Below, piece by piece: positions 34,698 to 43,122 of a stretch of DNA of 64,000 bases. The stretch's first letter is position 1; each line of letters opens with the position of its first letter. The translations under genes were made by a program, and so were the position numbers. The notes beneath the pieces were generated by a model that did not search any database, was not told where the DNA came from, and saw nothing but the letters and a program-made list of their open reading frames with translations. Source of the stretch: Chryseobacterium sp. JUb7 (GTDB lineage Bacteria; Bacteroidota; Bacteroidia; Flavobacteriales; Weeksellaceae); the NCBI RefSeq assembly GCF_024806495.1, contig NZ_JANUFF010000001.1, positions 372,001-436,000 of the forward strand, in the 5' to 3' direction.

Positions 34698-36113
34698 ATG
34701 AACAAAGAATTTTTATATACGGAAATAGCAAGTGGTATCGCCACACAGATTAGAAAAGGAGTTCTGAAGCCTGGGGATAAGCTTCCTTCCGTAAGAATGC
34801 TGTGCCAGGATCATCATATCAGTATGAATACGGCAAAACGGGTTTTTCTGGAACTCGAATCTCAATCTTTAGTAGATTCCAAACCTCAGTCCGGTTATTT
34901 TGTGAGTCCGCTGACGGTGATAGATCTTCCGCTTGCTGAGATAAGCAGCCCCTCATTAATTGCGAATAATAAGGAGCCTGATGAACTGATCAGTAAAGTT
35001 TATGAAAATATAGGCAATAAAAACATGACGATTTTCTCCATTGGAATACCATCCGGAGATCTTCTGCCACAGGCAAAATTAAAAAAAGAAATTATCAATG
35101 CCACCCGTGAATTGAAAGAAGGCGGAACAGAATATGAGGAACTTCAGGGCAATTTAAAATTAAGAAGAATGATCGCGTTAAGATCGATGTCATGGGGAGG
35201 TAATTTTAATGAAAATGATCTGGTGACAACCAACGGAGGGATGAATGCTCTCTCCTTTTGCTTAATGGCTTTAGGAAAACCTGGTGATACGATTGCCATT
35301 GAAAGCCCATGCTACCCGGGAATTCTGCAGCTGGCAAACGGCTTAGGCTTAAAGGTTCTTGAACTTCCTACGCATCCCACCACAGGAATTGAAATTGAAG
35401 CTTTAAAAAAAGTAATTCCAAAAATTGATATCTGTCTGCTGATTCCCAATTTTAATTCCCCGTTGGGCAGCTGTATGCCGGATGATAATAAAAAAGAGAT
35501 TGTTAAGCTGCTTTCTGAAAACGGAATTCCTTTGATTGAGGACGATGTATACGGAGATCTTTATTTCGGTTCAAACCGTCCTAAATGCTGCAAATCTTTT
35601 GATATGGAAGGAAATGTACTCTATTGCAGCTCTATTTCAAAAACACTGGCACCGGGTTATCGTGTGGGCTGGATAGCTCCCGGAAAATATAAAGATAAAA
35701 TTTTAAAACTTAAACTGCTTCATTCCACCTCATCGATAACAGTGGTCAATGAAGCCGTAGCCAATTTTCTTAAAACCGGAAGATATGAAAAACACCTTCA
35801 GCAACTAAGAAAAACCCTTCAGAACAACTGCCAAAGCTACATTCAGACCATTGCAGAATATTTTCCTGAAGGAACTAAGATCAGCCGTCCACAAGGCGGG
35901 CTTTCTCTATGGGTGGAGTTTGATAAGCATCTGAAAACAACATCACTTTACGATCTTGCCATTAAGCAAAACATCAGCATTGCACCGGGAAGAATGTTTA
36001 CCCTGCAGGATCAGTTTGAAAACTGTATGCGACTTTGTATCGGTCTGCCATGGACAGAAAGTACCGAATTAAGCCTTAGAAAAATTGGTGAATTGGCGAA
36101 AAGTATTATATAA
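34698..36113 (+). CDS. MocR-type regulator (GntR HTH plus aminotransferase domain)
   Basis: About 471 residues: GntR winged helix (about 5-75, GVLKPGDKLPSVRMLCQDHH) and a fold-type I aminotransferase domain. The PLP lysine is K315 in SISKTLAPGYRVGW; IEDDVYGDLYF contains the ring-binding aspartate region. The first ATG after the -7 box (34698) is chosen; an upstream in-frame TTG at 34677 would overlap that box. It resembles regulators of amino acid exporters, and the divergent EamA transporter is the likely target. Confidence 0.87.
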   Translation: MNKEFLYTEIASGIATQIRKGVLKPGDKLPSVRMLCQDHHISMNTAKRVFLELESQSLVDSKPQSGYFVSPLTVIDLPLAEISSPSLIANNKEPDELISKVYENIGNKNMTIFSIGIPSGDLLPQAKLKKEIINATRELKEGGTEYEELQGNLKLRRMIALRSMSWGGNFNENDLVTTNGGMNALSFCLMALGKPGDTIAIESPCYPGILQLANGLGLKVLELPTHPTTGIEIEALKKVIPKIDICLLIPNFNSPLGSCMPDDNKKEIVKLLSENGIPLIEDDVYGDLYFGSNRPKCCKSFDMEGNVLYCSSISKTLAPGYRVGWIAPGKYKDKILKLKLLHSTSSITVVNEAVANFLKTGRYEKHLQQLRKTLQNNCQSYIQTIAEYFPEGTKISRPQGGLSLWVEFDKHLKTTSLYDLAIKQNISIAPGRMFTLQDQFENCMRLCIGLPWTESTELSLRKIGELAKSII

Positions 36114-36115
36114 AA

Positions 36116-36181
36116 AAGATAAGTGAAGGCGGAAGAAGAATATTTTAAAAAAAATCCTGACGTCCGGCTTCACTTATTTTT
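36116..36181. terminator. Bidirectional terminator
   Basis: Long hairpin: GATAAGTGAAGGCGGA (36118-36133) pairs, with one mismatch, with the complement ending near 36181. Located between convergent MocR and Crp/Fnr genes with A- and T-runs at both ends. Confidence 0.7.
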
Positions 36182-36183
36182 AC

Positions 36184-36780
36184 TTATTTATTATCCGGAA
36201 CGAAATTCTTTCTGGCCAGTTCTTTTCTTACCCTGCTTAAGCTCTCCGGAGTAATTCCAAGGTAGGAAGCGATCATCCATTGCGGAACCCTTAACAGTAA
36301 ATCCGGGTACATTTTAATAAATTTCATGTATCGCTCTTCTGCTGTCTCGCCTAATAAAGAATTGATTCTGTCCTGAAGACTTTTAATATGTTTTTGAACC
36401 AGAATATCACTTTTTTCGAGGCTGTTTGGAAACTCTCCGATCAGCTTACTGATAAAATCCGGATGTAATAAAAGAATCTCAGAATCTTCTACTGCTTCAA
36501 TATAATAAATGGATTTTTCATTAAAATAAAGACTGCTCCGGTCTGAAATCAGCCAACTTTCAGGGGCAAACTGTATGATATGTTCCTTACCGTTTTTATC
36601 AATAGAATACATTTTCAAAAGTCCCTTTTCTACAAAATAAATATGTCTGCAGATCTCACCATACTGTAAAATAAATTGATTTTTAGGAATTTTCTTTACT
36701 TCATAATGTAAACTGCACATGTTTACCTTTTCCAGAGGAACATCTAAGACTTTTGCTAAGTAATTATTAATATTTTTCAT
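36184..36780 (-). CDS. Crp/Fnr family regulator
   Basis: 198 residues: beta-roll (KNQFILQYGEICRHIYFVEK, GKEHIIQFAPESWLISDR) and C-terminal HTH (VPQWMIASYLGITPESLSRV). Similar in layout to the regulator at 15577-16185. It starts 6 bp after the ytxJ stop, so it is probably the last gene of the bstA-DUF1569-ytxJ operon and may report on the redox state that operon manages. Confidence 0.85.
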   Translation of the reverse strand: MKNINNYLAKVLDVPLEKVNMCSLHYEVKKIPKNQFILQYGEICRHIYFVEKGLLKMYSIDKNGKEHIIQFAPESWLISDRSSLYFNEKSIYYIEAVEDSEILLLHPDFISKLIGEFPNSLEKSDILVQKHIKSLQDRINSLLGETAEERYMKFIKMYPDLLLRVPQWMIASYLGITPESLSRVRKELARKNFVPDNK

Positions 36781-36786
36781 TTTGTT

Positions 36787-37164
36787 TTATACAAGCTGGC
36801 TTAAGGAAATATCTTGGTGAGAAGCATCATTAATGGCTTTTCCGTTTTCAATGACAATAAATTGCGGACTTTCATGACGGATTCCAAAATCTTCTGCAAT
36901 TTTATTTGAAAGAGGCCTGTGAGCCAAAAGATCTAAATAATAAACCTCCACTGCTTCGTTCTGATTTTCTATTTCTTTTTCAAAATTTTTCAATACTGTT
37001 TTACTGATAAAACAACTTGTTGAATGTTTGAAAATACCTATTTTATGCTGAGAGGAGCTTTCAATCGCTTTTTTTAAATCATCTTCATTTTCTATCTTTT
37101 TCCAGAAAGACTTCTGTTCGGAACCCTCCTGTTTTCCTCCAAATATTTTATCAAAAAAACTCAT
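36787..37164 (-). CDS. ytxJ: Bacillithiol-system redox-active protein YtxJ
   Basis: 125 residues of the YtxJ (DUF2847) thioredoxin-like family: FKHSTSCFISKTVL carries the single active cysteine (CxxS), then VYYLDLLAHRPLSN and ESPQFIVIENGK with the cis-proline position. These proteins are thought to remove bacillithiol from S-thiolated proteins. Its ATG overlaps the stop of the DUF1569 gene (ATGA). Together with the BstA-like gene it indicates a bacillithiol-using organism. Confidence 0.88.
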   Translation of the reverse strand: MSFFDKIFGGKQEGSEQKSFWKKIENEDDLKKAIESSSQHKIGIFKHSTSCFISKTVLKNFEKEIENQNEAVEVYYLDLLAHRPLSNKIAEDFGIRHESPQFIVIENGKAINDASHQDISLSQLV

Positions 37165-37619
37165 ACTTTAAATTGTTTAAGGTGATGATCAAGATGTTTA
37201 TATTCTAAAAATCCCCAATCCTTTTCTTTCATACTTCCAAAAAGAGCATGGCTCCCGGGCAAATTATTGTTTTCATAAGCAAACCAATACTCTTCCAGCG
37301 TTTTTAGCAAGCCTTCTTTGGATTCATTAAAATCACATTCAAAATTAACGATTAGTTTTTGAAAAGTAGGCATATTTCGGGGAATTCCGTTATTGAAAAT
37401 CTGCATTTCTTTTTTCGTTAAAGCTCCTATTGCTTCAAGAAAAGGATTAATCTTCGGAATATCAATCTTTTTCAGAGCAATCTGAAGAACAAGATCACAA
37501 TGTCTGAGCATCTGCGCAGCATTCATCTTCCCCCATTTTCCGGGAGAATTTTCTGAAAGTTTAGCAATCCGCATCATAATTTCTTCAAAAAACAACCGAT
37601 GATGAAGACTTTTTTTCAC
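37161..37619 (-). CDS. DUF1569 protein, DinB-like fold
   Basis: About 152 residues of DUF1569: KWGKMNAAQMLRHCDLVLQI near residue 30 and HALFGSMKEKDWGFLEYKHL with HLDHHLKQF at the end, histidines placed as in the DinB/BstA fold. The GTG at 37619 is preferred as start: it overlaps the stop of the upstream gene as GTGA, which gives a coupled start. An ATG 57 bp further upstream would force a 61-bp overlap and 19 extra residues without family support. Function unknown; metal-dependent thiol transfer is a guess from the fold. Confidence 0.75.
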   Translation of the reverse strand: MKKSLHHRLFFEEIMMRIAKLSENSPGKWGKMNAAQMLRHCDLVLQIALKKIDIPKINPFLEAIGALTKKEMQIFNNGIPRNMPTFQKLIVNFECDFNESKEGLLKTLEEYWFAYENNNLPGSHALFGSMKEKDWGFLEYKHLDHHLKQFKV

Positions 37620-38152
37620 CAGCCTTTTTCGTTTTTCAGGTTTTCGATGTGGGCATAATGATGGTTGCAGTGCCATGCATACATGGCAAGATAAAATCTC
37701 AGATCATTGCTTTTATTCTGCTCAGGATGATTGAATGTTCTTGCAAACTGTTTATTCGTAAGACTTTTAAGCAAGGCAACCCATCTTTGGTGAGTGCCTT
37801 TGATCATTCTCATAGCTGGTTTTACAGGCATATTGATGCTATCCTGAAGTTCGGCCCACTTGGCTTCGTCATAAGGCTTTATAGTAGGGTTCTCTTCTGT
37901 TAAAGCCAGTTTAAAGCGCATAAAACTGTTGATATGGCTGTCTGCAAGATGATTGACAAGCTGGCGTACCGTCCATCCTCCCTCACGATATGGCGTATCC
38001 AATTGATCATCTGAAAAATTTTCAATAAGATTTTTCAATTTCCCCGGAAAGTCCTTGATTACTTTAATATGTTCATCAAGTTTGATATCGCAGATATTTT
38101 CAGGAGCCTCAAACGGACCTATCGGAAATTTCTTTTTCTCTAAATCACTCAT
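37616..38152 (-). CDS. bstA: BstA/YfiT-like bacillithiol transferase (DinB family)
   Basis: 178 residues of the DinB/YfiT family. Three histidines suit one metal site: H68 (RQLVNHLADSH), H161 and H165 in WHCNHHYAH near the C-terminus. YfiT/BstA enzymes are thought to transfer bacillithiol to electrophiles. It leads a minus-strand operon followed by DUF1569 (4-bp overlap), ytxJ and a Crp/Fnr regulator. The enzyme name rests on family likeness and context. Confidence 0.8.
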   Translation of the reverse strand: MSDLEKKKFPIGPFEAPENICDIKLDEHIKVIKDFPGKLKNLIENFSDDQLDTPYREGGWTVRQLVNHLADSHINSFMRFKLALTEENPTIKPYDEAKWAELQDSINMPVKPAMRMIKGTHQRWVALLKSLTNKQFARTFNHPEQNKSNDLRFYLAMYAWHCNHHYAHIENLKNEKGW

Positions 38153-38266
38153 TATATTAGTTTTAATTTTAAATAATAGCTGTTGTATTTTTTGAATATC
38201 ATCTTCAGTAAATTTATCAAAAAATCGAGAATCTGGATATGATCCTACTTTAAATTCATCGTAAAA

Positions 38267-38299
38267 AAAAGCCTCAATTCGATTAAAATTGAAGCTTTT
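38267..38299. terminator. Hairpin terminator
   Basis: Stem AAAAGCCTCAATT / AATTGAAGCTTTT with one mismatch between the DEAD-box gene (ends at 38318) and the bstA operon; placed to end the helicase transcript. Confidence 0.65.
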
Positions 38300-38317
38300 C
38301 TTATTTATATTAGCGGA

Positions 38318-39460
38318 TTAATACCCATGTAGATCAATACCTTCTGTTCTTTGTAAGGTTACTTTCTTCCCCATTTTCTTTTGAATCACCCTGAAATGCT
38401 GTAATTCATCATCCGTAAGAATACTGATGGCTGTTCCTTTTTCATGGGCACGACCTGTTCTTCCGATACGGTGAATATAATCCAAAGGAGAACGCGGCAA
38501 TTCATAGTTGATAACACATGGCAGAGATTCAATGTGAATCCCACGACCAATTAAATCTGTAGCAACCAGAATCTGGGCTCCGTTCACCTTAAATTCTTCA
38601 AGATTATTTCTACGGGCTCCCTGCGATTTCTGGCTGTGGATCGCCACCGCCTTTATTTTATTTTTTTTCAGTTTTTCAACTAAATTATCTGCAGATCTTG
38701 TCGATGAAACAAAAACAAGGGCCTTTTCAACCTTCTTTTCTTTTATCAGATAGCGTAAAAAAGGGCCTTTATTTTCCGGAGAAACGTGATAAGCCAATTG
38801 CTCAATATTATCAATTTCCACTTCCTCTTTTTTGATTTCAATCATCACAGGGTTGATCGATAATCGTTCTTTCATCTCAGAAACTTTATCATTTAAAGTC
38901 GCAGAAAATAAAGTGGTTTGCTTCGCAACAGGCATCATTGCGAATAATTTATTCATTTCTTCTCCGAAACCTAACTGAAACATTTTATCTGCTTCATCAA
39001 TCACCAAATGCCGGATTCCTGAAATACTCAATGCTTTATGATCAATTAAATCCAATAGTCGCCCGGGGGTTGCAATAAGAACTTCAACACCAAACAGACC
39101 TTTCATCTGCGGATTGATAGAAACACCGCCATAAACAGCCATAGTACGGATTTCACGCTTCAAATTTTCTGTAAATGCTCTGAAGACTTCATCTATCTGA
39201 ATAGCCAATTCACGCGTGGGCACCAATATTAAAACCTGAATATTACGATCTTTTTTAACTTCGGAATTTTGCAATTTTTCTAAAATCGGCATTACAAAAC
39301 AAGCTGTTTTTCCTGAACCTGTCTGTGCAATTCCCATCAGGTCTTTTCCCTGTAAAATAACGGGAACAGCCTGCTCCTGGATTGGAAATGGCTTCAGGTA
39401 ACCTAATTTGTTAACCGAACGAATAATATTGTGTGATAACCCTAAAGACTCAAATGACAT
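38318..39460 (-). CDS. DEAD-box RNA helicase (RhlE-like)
   Basis: About 380 residues with the full set of DEAD-box motifs: Q-motif FPIQEQAVP, AQTGSGKT (I), PTRELA (Ia), DEADKM (II), SAT (III) and HRIGRTGR (VI). The C-terminal tail is short, without the long basic extension of many RhlE proteins. It unwinds RNA in ribosome assembly or mRNA decay. The ATG at 39460 (MSFESLGL) is chosen; an upstream in-frame codon adds seven residues (MQEIIFF) not typical of the family. Confidence 0.92.
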   Translation of the reverse strand: MSFESLGLSHNIIRSVNKLGYLKPFPIQEQAVPVILQGKDLMGIAQTGSGKTACFVMPILEKLQNSEVKKDRNIQVLILVPTRELAIQIDEVFRAFTENLKREIRTMAVYGGVSINPQMKGLFGVEVLIATPGRLLDLIDHKALSISGIRHLVIDEADKMFQLGFGEEMNKLFAMMPVAKQTTLFSATLNDKVSEMKERLSINPVMIEIKKEEVEIDNIEQLAYHVSPENKGPFLRYLIKEKKVEKALVFVSSTRSADNLVEKLKKNKIKAVAIHSQKSQGARRNNLEEFKVNGAQILVATDLIGRGIHIESLPCVINYELPRSPLDYIHRIGRTGRAHEKGTAISILTDDELQHFRVIQKKMGKKVTLQRTEGIDLHGY

Positions 39461-39478
39461 AAAAAAAATAATTTCCTG

Positions 39479-39486
39479 CAAAGATA
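39479..39486 (-). promoter_or_regulatory. -7 box of DEAD-box gene
   Basis: Minus-strand TATCTTTG, exact TAnnTTTG, 19 bp before the helicase start codon. Confidence 0.5.
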
Positions 39487-39520
39487 AGCTATTGAAATTT
39501 GGTTTATATGCTTATTTGTT

Positions 39521-39658
39521 GGTAATCGCAAAGGCGCAAAAATTATGCTTAAAATGACATTTTTAGATACAAGGATTTTATCTGCGATACAATTGAGTCA
39601 TACAAAAAAATTTGCTGAAAATCTCTTGTCGAAGTGTTCTTGCGCCTTTACAATTACC
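39521..39658. mobile_element. MITE-like element with 19-bp terminal inverted repeats
   Basis: GGTAATCGCAAAGGCGCAA (39521-39539) pairs with TTGCGCCTTTACAATTACC (39640-39658) at 17 of 19 positions, around 100 bp of internal sequence. The CGCAAAGGCGCAA ends resemble dispersed intergenic repeats of Flavobacteriia (recalled, not searched). It carries no transposase and no clear target duplication was seen. It fills most of the 300-bp gap before pncA and happens to be in frame with that gene upstream of its start. Confidence 0.5.
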
Positions 39659-39781
39659 CACATTTCTAAATCTATCAAGAAAATTACCAATCTAAATGCC
39701 GTTTTGTCCGATATTTCTAATTTGGACAAATTTTTGAAGAATAGTTTTTATAATTTTATCAAAAATTCGAGAAATCAAAAT

Positions 39782-40387
39782 ATGAAAAAAGCGTTAATAA
39801 TCGTAGATGTACAGAATGATTTTTGCGAAGGTGGTGCATTGGCAGTTCCGGGAGCGAATGAAGTGATTCCTTACATCAATCTTCTGATGGAAGAGAATGA
39901 ATATGATCAAATAATTTTAACACAGGATTGGCATCCTTCCAACCATAAAAGTTTTGCCAGCAACAATGGCAGAAAAGTCGGGGAAAGCATTATTTTAAAT
40001 GGCGTTCCTCAGTTCATGTGGCCGGATCACTGTGTTCAGGGAACTTTAGGAGCAGAATTCCACAAAGATCTGAACAGAGACAAGGTAACTCACGTTATTC
40101 AGAAAGGAAAAAATACTGAAATTGATGCTTATAGCGGTTTTCAGGATAACAATCATTTTATGAAAACCGGACTGGATGACTTCTTAAAATATCATGAAAT
40201 TCAGTTAGTCGAAATCGTTGGTTTAGCGATGGATTATTGTGTGAAATTTACATGTACAGACGCTGTGGCAAACGGATATGTTACCTGTCTGCATTTCAAC
40301 GGAACCCGTGCTGTAAATGTAAAACCTGATAATGGCAGAGATGCTATTTATGAAATGATTCAGAAAGGGGTAACTGTTCTTGGATAG
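39782..40387 (+). CDS. pncA: Bifunctional nicotinamidase/pyrazinamidase
   Basis: 201 residues of the isochorismatase-like fold. The catalytic triad residues are present: Asp in VDVQNDFCEGG (about residue 8), a lysine in the central VIQKGKN region, and the cysteine in GLAMDYCVKFT. Metal ligands include DWHPSNH. It hydrolyses nicotinamide to nicotinate in NAD salvage. The ATG at 39782 is the true start; the in-frame upstream codons belong to the MITE-like element. Confidence 0.93.
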   Translation: MKKALIIVDVQNDFCEGGALAVPGANEVIPYINLLMEENEYDQIILTQDWHPSNHKSFASNNGRKVGESIILNGVPQFMWPDHCVQGTLGAEFHKDLNRDKVTHVIQKGKNTEIDAYSGFQDNNHFMKTGLDDFLKYHEIQLVEIVGLAMDYCVKFTCTDAVANGYVTCLHFNGTRAVNVKPDNGRDAIYEMIQKGVTVLG

Positions 40388-40402
40388 TGTTTGTATAAAA
40401 AG

Positions 40403-40486
40403 GGCTTCGACAGGCTCAGCCTGACAGTGGATAGGATAAAATTACTGTTTACTATAGAGTTTTGTCAGGCTGAGCTCGTCGAAGCC
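40403..40486. repeat. REP-like inverted repeat
   Basis: Two 24-bp arms at 40403-40426 and 40463-40486, in opposite orientation, match at 22 of 24 positions; each contains GGCTTCGAC and GCTCAGCCTGACA. The core is a dispersed intergenic repeat common in Bacteroidota. Located between pncA and the pseudouridine synthase gene, with no coding potential. Confidence 0.75.
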
Positions 40487-40499
40487 TCTTTCAAGCATA

Positions 40500-40533
40500 A
40501 AAAAGACGTTGAAAATAAATTCAACGTCTTTTT
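40500..40533. terminator. Hairpin terminator
   Basis: 14-bp perfect stem (AAAAAGACGTTGAA and complement) between convergent pncA and pseudouridine synthase genes. Confidence 0.8.
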
Positions 40534-40576
40534 ATTTTTAATTCAAAAGCTTAGAATACAGATCTTGAAATCCGTA

Positions 40577-41728
40577 TTAAAGCATTTTAAGATTATTTAC
40601 TTCCAGTTCTGTCAGAATTCTCCAGTGTCCTCTTTTGATATTCTTCTTTGTTAACCCCGCAAACATTACTCTGTCTAAAGCCTCCACTTCGTACCCTAAT
40701 CTTTGGAATATTCTTCTGATCACACGGTTCCAGCCGATATGGATTTCAATCCCAATTTCGTTTTTAGGTTTCCCTTCAATAAAAGAAATCTGATCCACTT
40801 CCGCTACTCCTTCATCCAGACGAATACCTTCAGCAATTAATTTCATGTCCTCATGGGTCAATTTTTTATCCAACGTTACATGATAGATTTTTTTCGCATC
40901 AAAAGAAGGATGCGTCAATTTCTTAGTCATGTGTCCGTCATTGGTCAAAAGAATAACACCTGTCGTGGAACGGTCCAGTCTTCCAACCGGGAAAACACGG
41001 TATGGAGAAGCATTGGCCACCAAATCCATTACAGTTTTTCTTGCCTTGTCATCTTTAGTCGTAGAAATATATCCTTTTGGTTTATTTAAAAGAACATATA
41101 CCGGCTTCTCAGGAGTAATATTCTGGCCGTCGAAAACTACTTTATCAACTTTCTGAACCTGATATCCCATTTCTGTAACCACTTTTCCGTTAACTTCTAC
41201 AAGTCCCTGAGTGATTAATTCATCCGCTTCTCTTCTGCTGCAAATTCCTGAATTCGCGATGTATTTATTAAGACGGATCGTATCTTTATGAATATCTTTC
41301 TCTATTTTATTCAGTCTTCTTTTTTGTACAAAAGATTTTGCACCATCTTGATTTCTATCGTCTCCGCTTCCCGGTCTTCTTCCGTATTTTAAACTGCCTC
41401 TTTCATACTTATCTCTGGTATCAAAGCTATTCGGTCTGCTTCCGCCTCTTTTTGGAGCAGATTTGGCGAATGGCTTCTTTTCTTCACCTGGATTCGTAAT
41501 AAATGGCTCTTGTTCCGTTTTTCCAAATTTCTTATCCATTCGGTCCTGGTAACTCGTGCTACCGCTCTTTCTTGAATCAGAATTTTTCTCTCCAGCCTTT
41601 GGAAATGATTTTTTGAAGGGTTTAGATCCTGAAGAATTTCCAGGTCTAGAAGCACGAGAACTATCAGAATTATTTCTTGTTGAACTTCTTGGTTTTTTTG
41701 GTCTTCCTGAATTATTGTCTCTGCTCAT
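40577..41728 (-). CDS. 23S rRNA pseudouridine synthase (RluB/RsuA family) with basic N-terminal arm
   Basis: About 383 residues. The first about 145 are a low-complexity Ser/Arg/Gly/Lys arm (GRPKKPRSSTRNNSDSS and similar), followed by an S4 RNA-binding domain (LNKYIANSGICSRREADELI) and the RsuA/RluB catalytic domain with GRLDRSTTGVILLTNDG, whose aspartate is catalytic. It converts uridine to pseudouridine, probably in 23S rRNA. The ATG at 41728 is chosen since an upstream in-frame TTG lies within the -7 box. The arm probably adds non-specific RNA affinity. Confidence 0.88.
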   Translation of the reverse strand: MSRDNNSGRPKKPRSSTRNNSDSSRASRPGNSSGSKPFKKSFPKAGEKNSDSRKSGSTSYQDRMDKKFGKTEQEPFITNPGEEKKPFAKSAPKRGGSRPNSFDTRDKYERGSLKYGRRPGSGDDRNQDGAKSFVQKRRLNKIEKDIHKDTIRLNKYIANSGICSRREADELITQGLVEVNGKVVTEMGYQVQKVDKVVFDGQNITPEKPVYVLLNKPKGYISTTKDDKARKTVMDLVANASPYRVFPVGRLDRSTTGVILLTNDGHMTKKLTHPSFDAKKIYHVTLDKKLTHEDMKLIAEGIRLDEGVAEVDQISFIEGKPKNEIGIEIHIGWNRVIRRIFQRLGYEVEALDRVMFAGLTKKNIKRGHWRILTELEVNNLKML

Positions 41729-41743
41729 GCTAAAATATTTTTG

Positions 41744-41792
41744 CAAAGATAGTAATTTAGTTACGAGTTAAAAATTAAGAATCATAACTTTG
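41744..41792. promoter_or_regulatory. Divergent promoters for pseudouridine synthase and aroB
   Basis: Minus-strand TATCTTTG (41744-41751) and plus-strand TAACTTTG (41785-41792), both exact -7 boxes, facing away from each other. They set the aroB start at 41832 and exclude in-frame TTG codons at 41746 and 41790. Confidence 0.6.
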
Positions 41793-41831
41793 CAATATAG
41801 TTTTAATTCTAACGTAATAGAAAAACCGAAA

Positions 41832-42878
41832 ATGATAACAATAGTAGATGATAATTTTTCTCAATTAAACGACTTTTTACACGAAAAATCTTTCAGCAAA
41901 ATCTTTATTTTAGTTGATGAAAATACACATGAATATTGTCTTCCTACTCTTTTAGGAAATCTGGAGACTGATTTGGGCTTTGAAATTCTGGAGATTGAAG
42001 CGGGTGAAGAAATGAAAAATATTCAGACAGCCAATCAGCTTTGGGAAATATTGACGGAAATGCAGGCGGACAGAAAAGCTCTTGTCATTAATCTTGGTGG
42101 CGGGGTCATTACAGATATGGGAGGTTTTGTAGCTTCCACATATAAAAGAGGAATTCAGTTTATTAATATCCCGACTACCCTTTTATCTATGTGTGATGCT
42201 TCGATTGGCGGAAAAACAGGAATCGACCTTATGCATTATAAAAATATGGTCGGTACTTTCACTTTTCCGGAACAGATTTTTGTATATCCTAAATTTTTGG
42301 AAACCCTTCCTTTCAAAGAATTAAGAAGTGGCTTTGCAGAAATGCTGAAACATGGTCTTATTGCAGATAAATTACATTGGGAAAACCTTACCGGTATTCA
42401 TAAATTGGATGTTGAAGGTATTATTCCTCATATTCAGACCTCAATGGATATTAAACAGGAGGTTGTAGAAAAAGATTTTCATGAAAAAAATATCCGTAAA
42501 AATTTAAATTTCGGACATACAATCGGACACGCCATTGAAAGCTTATGTCTAAGCCAGGGAAATCCTATTCTCCACGGTGAAGCAGTCGCCATGGGAATGA
42601 TTTCGGAAGCTCATCTTGCTTTTTTAGAAGGCTTGCTGTCTGAAGAAGATGCCGGAATTATCATTGAAAATATTCAGAGATACTATCCTTATTTAGATAT
42701 CAGTGATTTTAAAGATGAAGATATTTTCGGATTATTATTAAATGATAAGAAAAATACGGACAGTAAAATCAATTTTTCATTAGTATCGGGAATCGGTTCC
42801 TGCGTTTTTGATCATCAGTGCCATCAGAAAAATATTGTCGGTTCACTGGAATTTTACAGGAATCTTATTAATTCTTAA
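41832..42878 (+). CDS. aroB: 3-dehydroquinate synthase
   Basis: About 348 residues. It turns DAHP into 3-dehydroquinate, step two of the shikimate pathway, using NAD and a metal. Seen are LGGGVITDMGGFVASTYKRG (NAD-binding), IPTTLLSMCDASIGGKTG, and the metal-binding NFGHTIGHAIE and HGEAVAMGM. The ATG at 41832 is the first start after the predicted transcript start; a TTG at 41790 lies in the -7 box. The gene stands alone and ends in a hairpin at 42971-42998. Confidence 0.95.
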   Translation: MITIVDDNFSQLNDFLHEKSFSKIFILVDENTHEYCLPTLLGNLETDLGFEILEIEAGEEMKNIQTANQLWEILTEMQADRKALVINLGGGVITDMGGFVASTYKRGIQFINIPTTLLSMCDASIGGKTGIDLMHYKNMVGTFTFPEQIFVYPKFLETLPFKELRSGFAEMLKHGLIADKLHWENLTGIHKLDVEGIIPHIQTSMDIKQEVVEKDFHEKNIRKNLNFGHTIGHAIESLCLSQGNPILHGEAVAMGMISEAHLAFLEGLLSEEDAGIIIENIQRYYPYLDISDFKDEDIFGLLLNDKKNTDSKINFSLVSGIGSCVFDHQCHQKNIVGSLEFYRNLINS

Positions 42879-42970
42879 ATCAATAATTCTTGAAATAAGA
42901 AAAAATTAAAATTTTAAATAAACATTTGTTTAGATATATAATTAATTGAAAATCAAATACATAAACACGT

Positions 42971-42998
42971 AAACCATCTTTAACAAGATGGTTTTTTT
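42971..42998 (+). terminator. Hairpin terminator
   Basis: 10-bp stem AAACCATCTT / AAGATGGTTT with TAAC loop and following T-run; ends the aroB transcript. Confidence 0.8.
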
Positions 42999-43025
42999 AC
43001 TGTTTTTTATCATGAAAATAATTTT

Positions 43026-43040
43026 TGGCAAGCAATTTGA
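43026..43040 (+). promoter_or_regulatory. Sigma-54-like -24/-12 element, first barrel gene
   Basis: TGGCAA-N5-TTGA. The spacing equals the sigma-54 consensus TGGCAC-N5-TTGC; the final base deviates. It lies 83 bp before the start codon. Supported by better matches before the other two paralogues. Confidence 0.45.
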
Positions 43041-43122
43041 AAGATACTCTGCGTCTACCGGTAAAACGGATGACAAGTAGTAAAATTTAGAATTAGAAAT
43101 AGTAAATTTAAAAAAATAAGTT

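Noticed and set aside
37620..37676. ATG-initiated extension of the DUF1569 gene
   Set aside because: It would overlap the BstA-like gene by 61 bp and add a basic tail without family support; GTG at 37619 gives a GTGA coupled start.
39545..39781. 79-codon N-terminal extension of pncA
   Set aside because: It translates the MITE-like element and has no likeness to nicotinamidases; the family N-terminus begins at 39782.
41790..41831. TTG-initiated 14-codon extension of aroB
   Set aside because: The TTG is part of the -7 box TAACTTTG; the ATG at 41832 is the first start after the transcript start.
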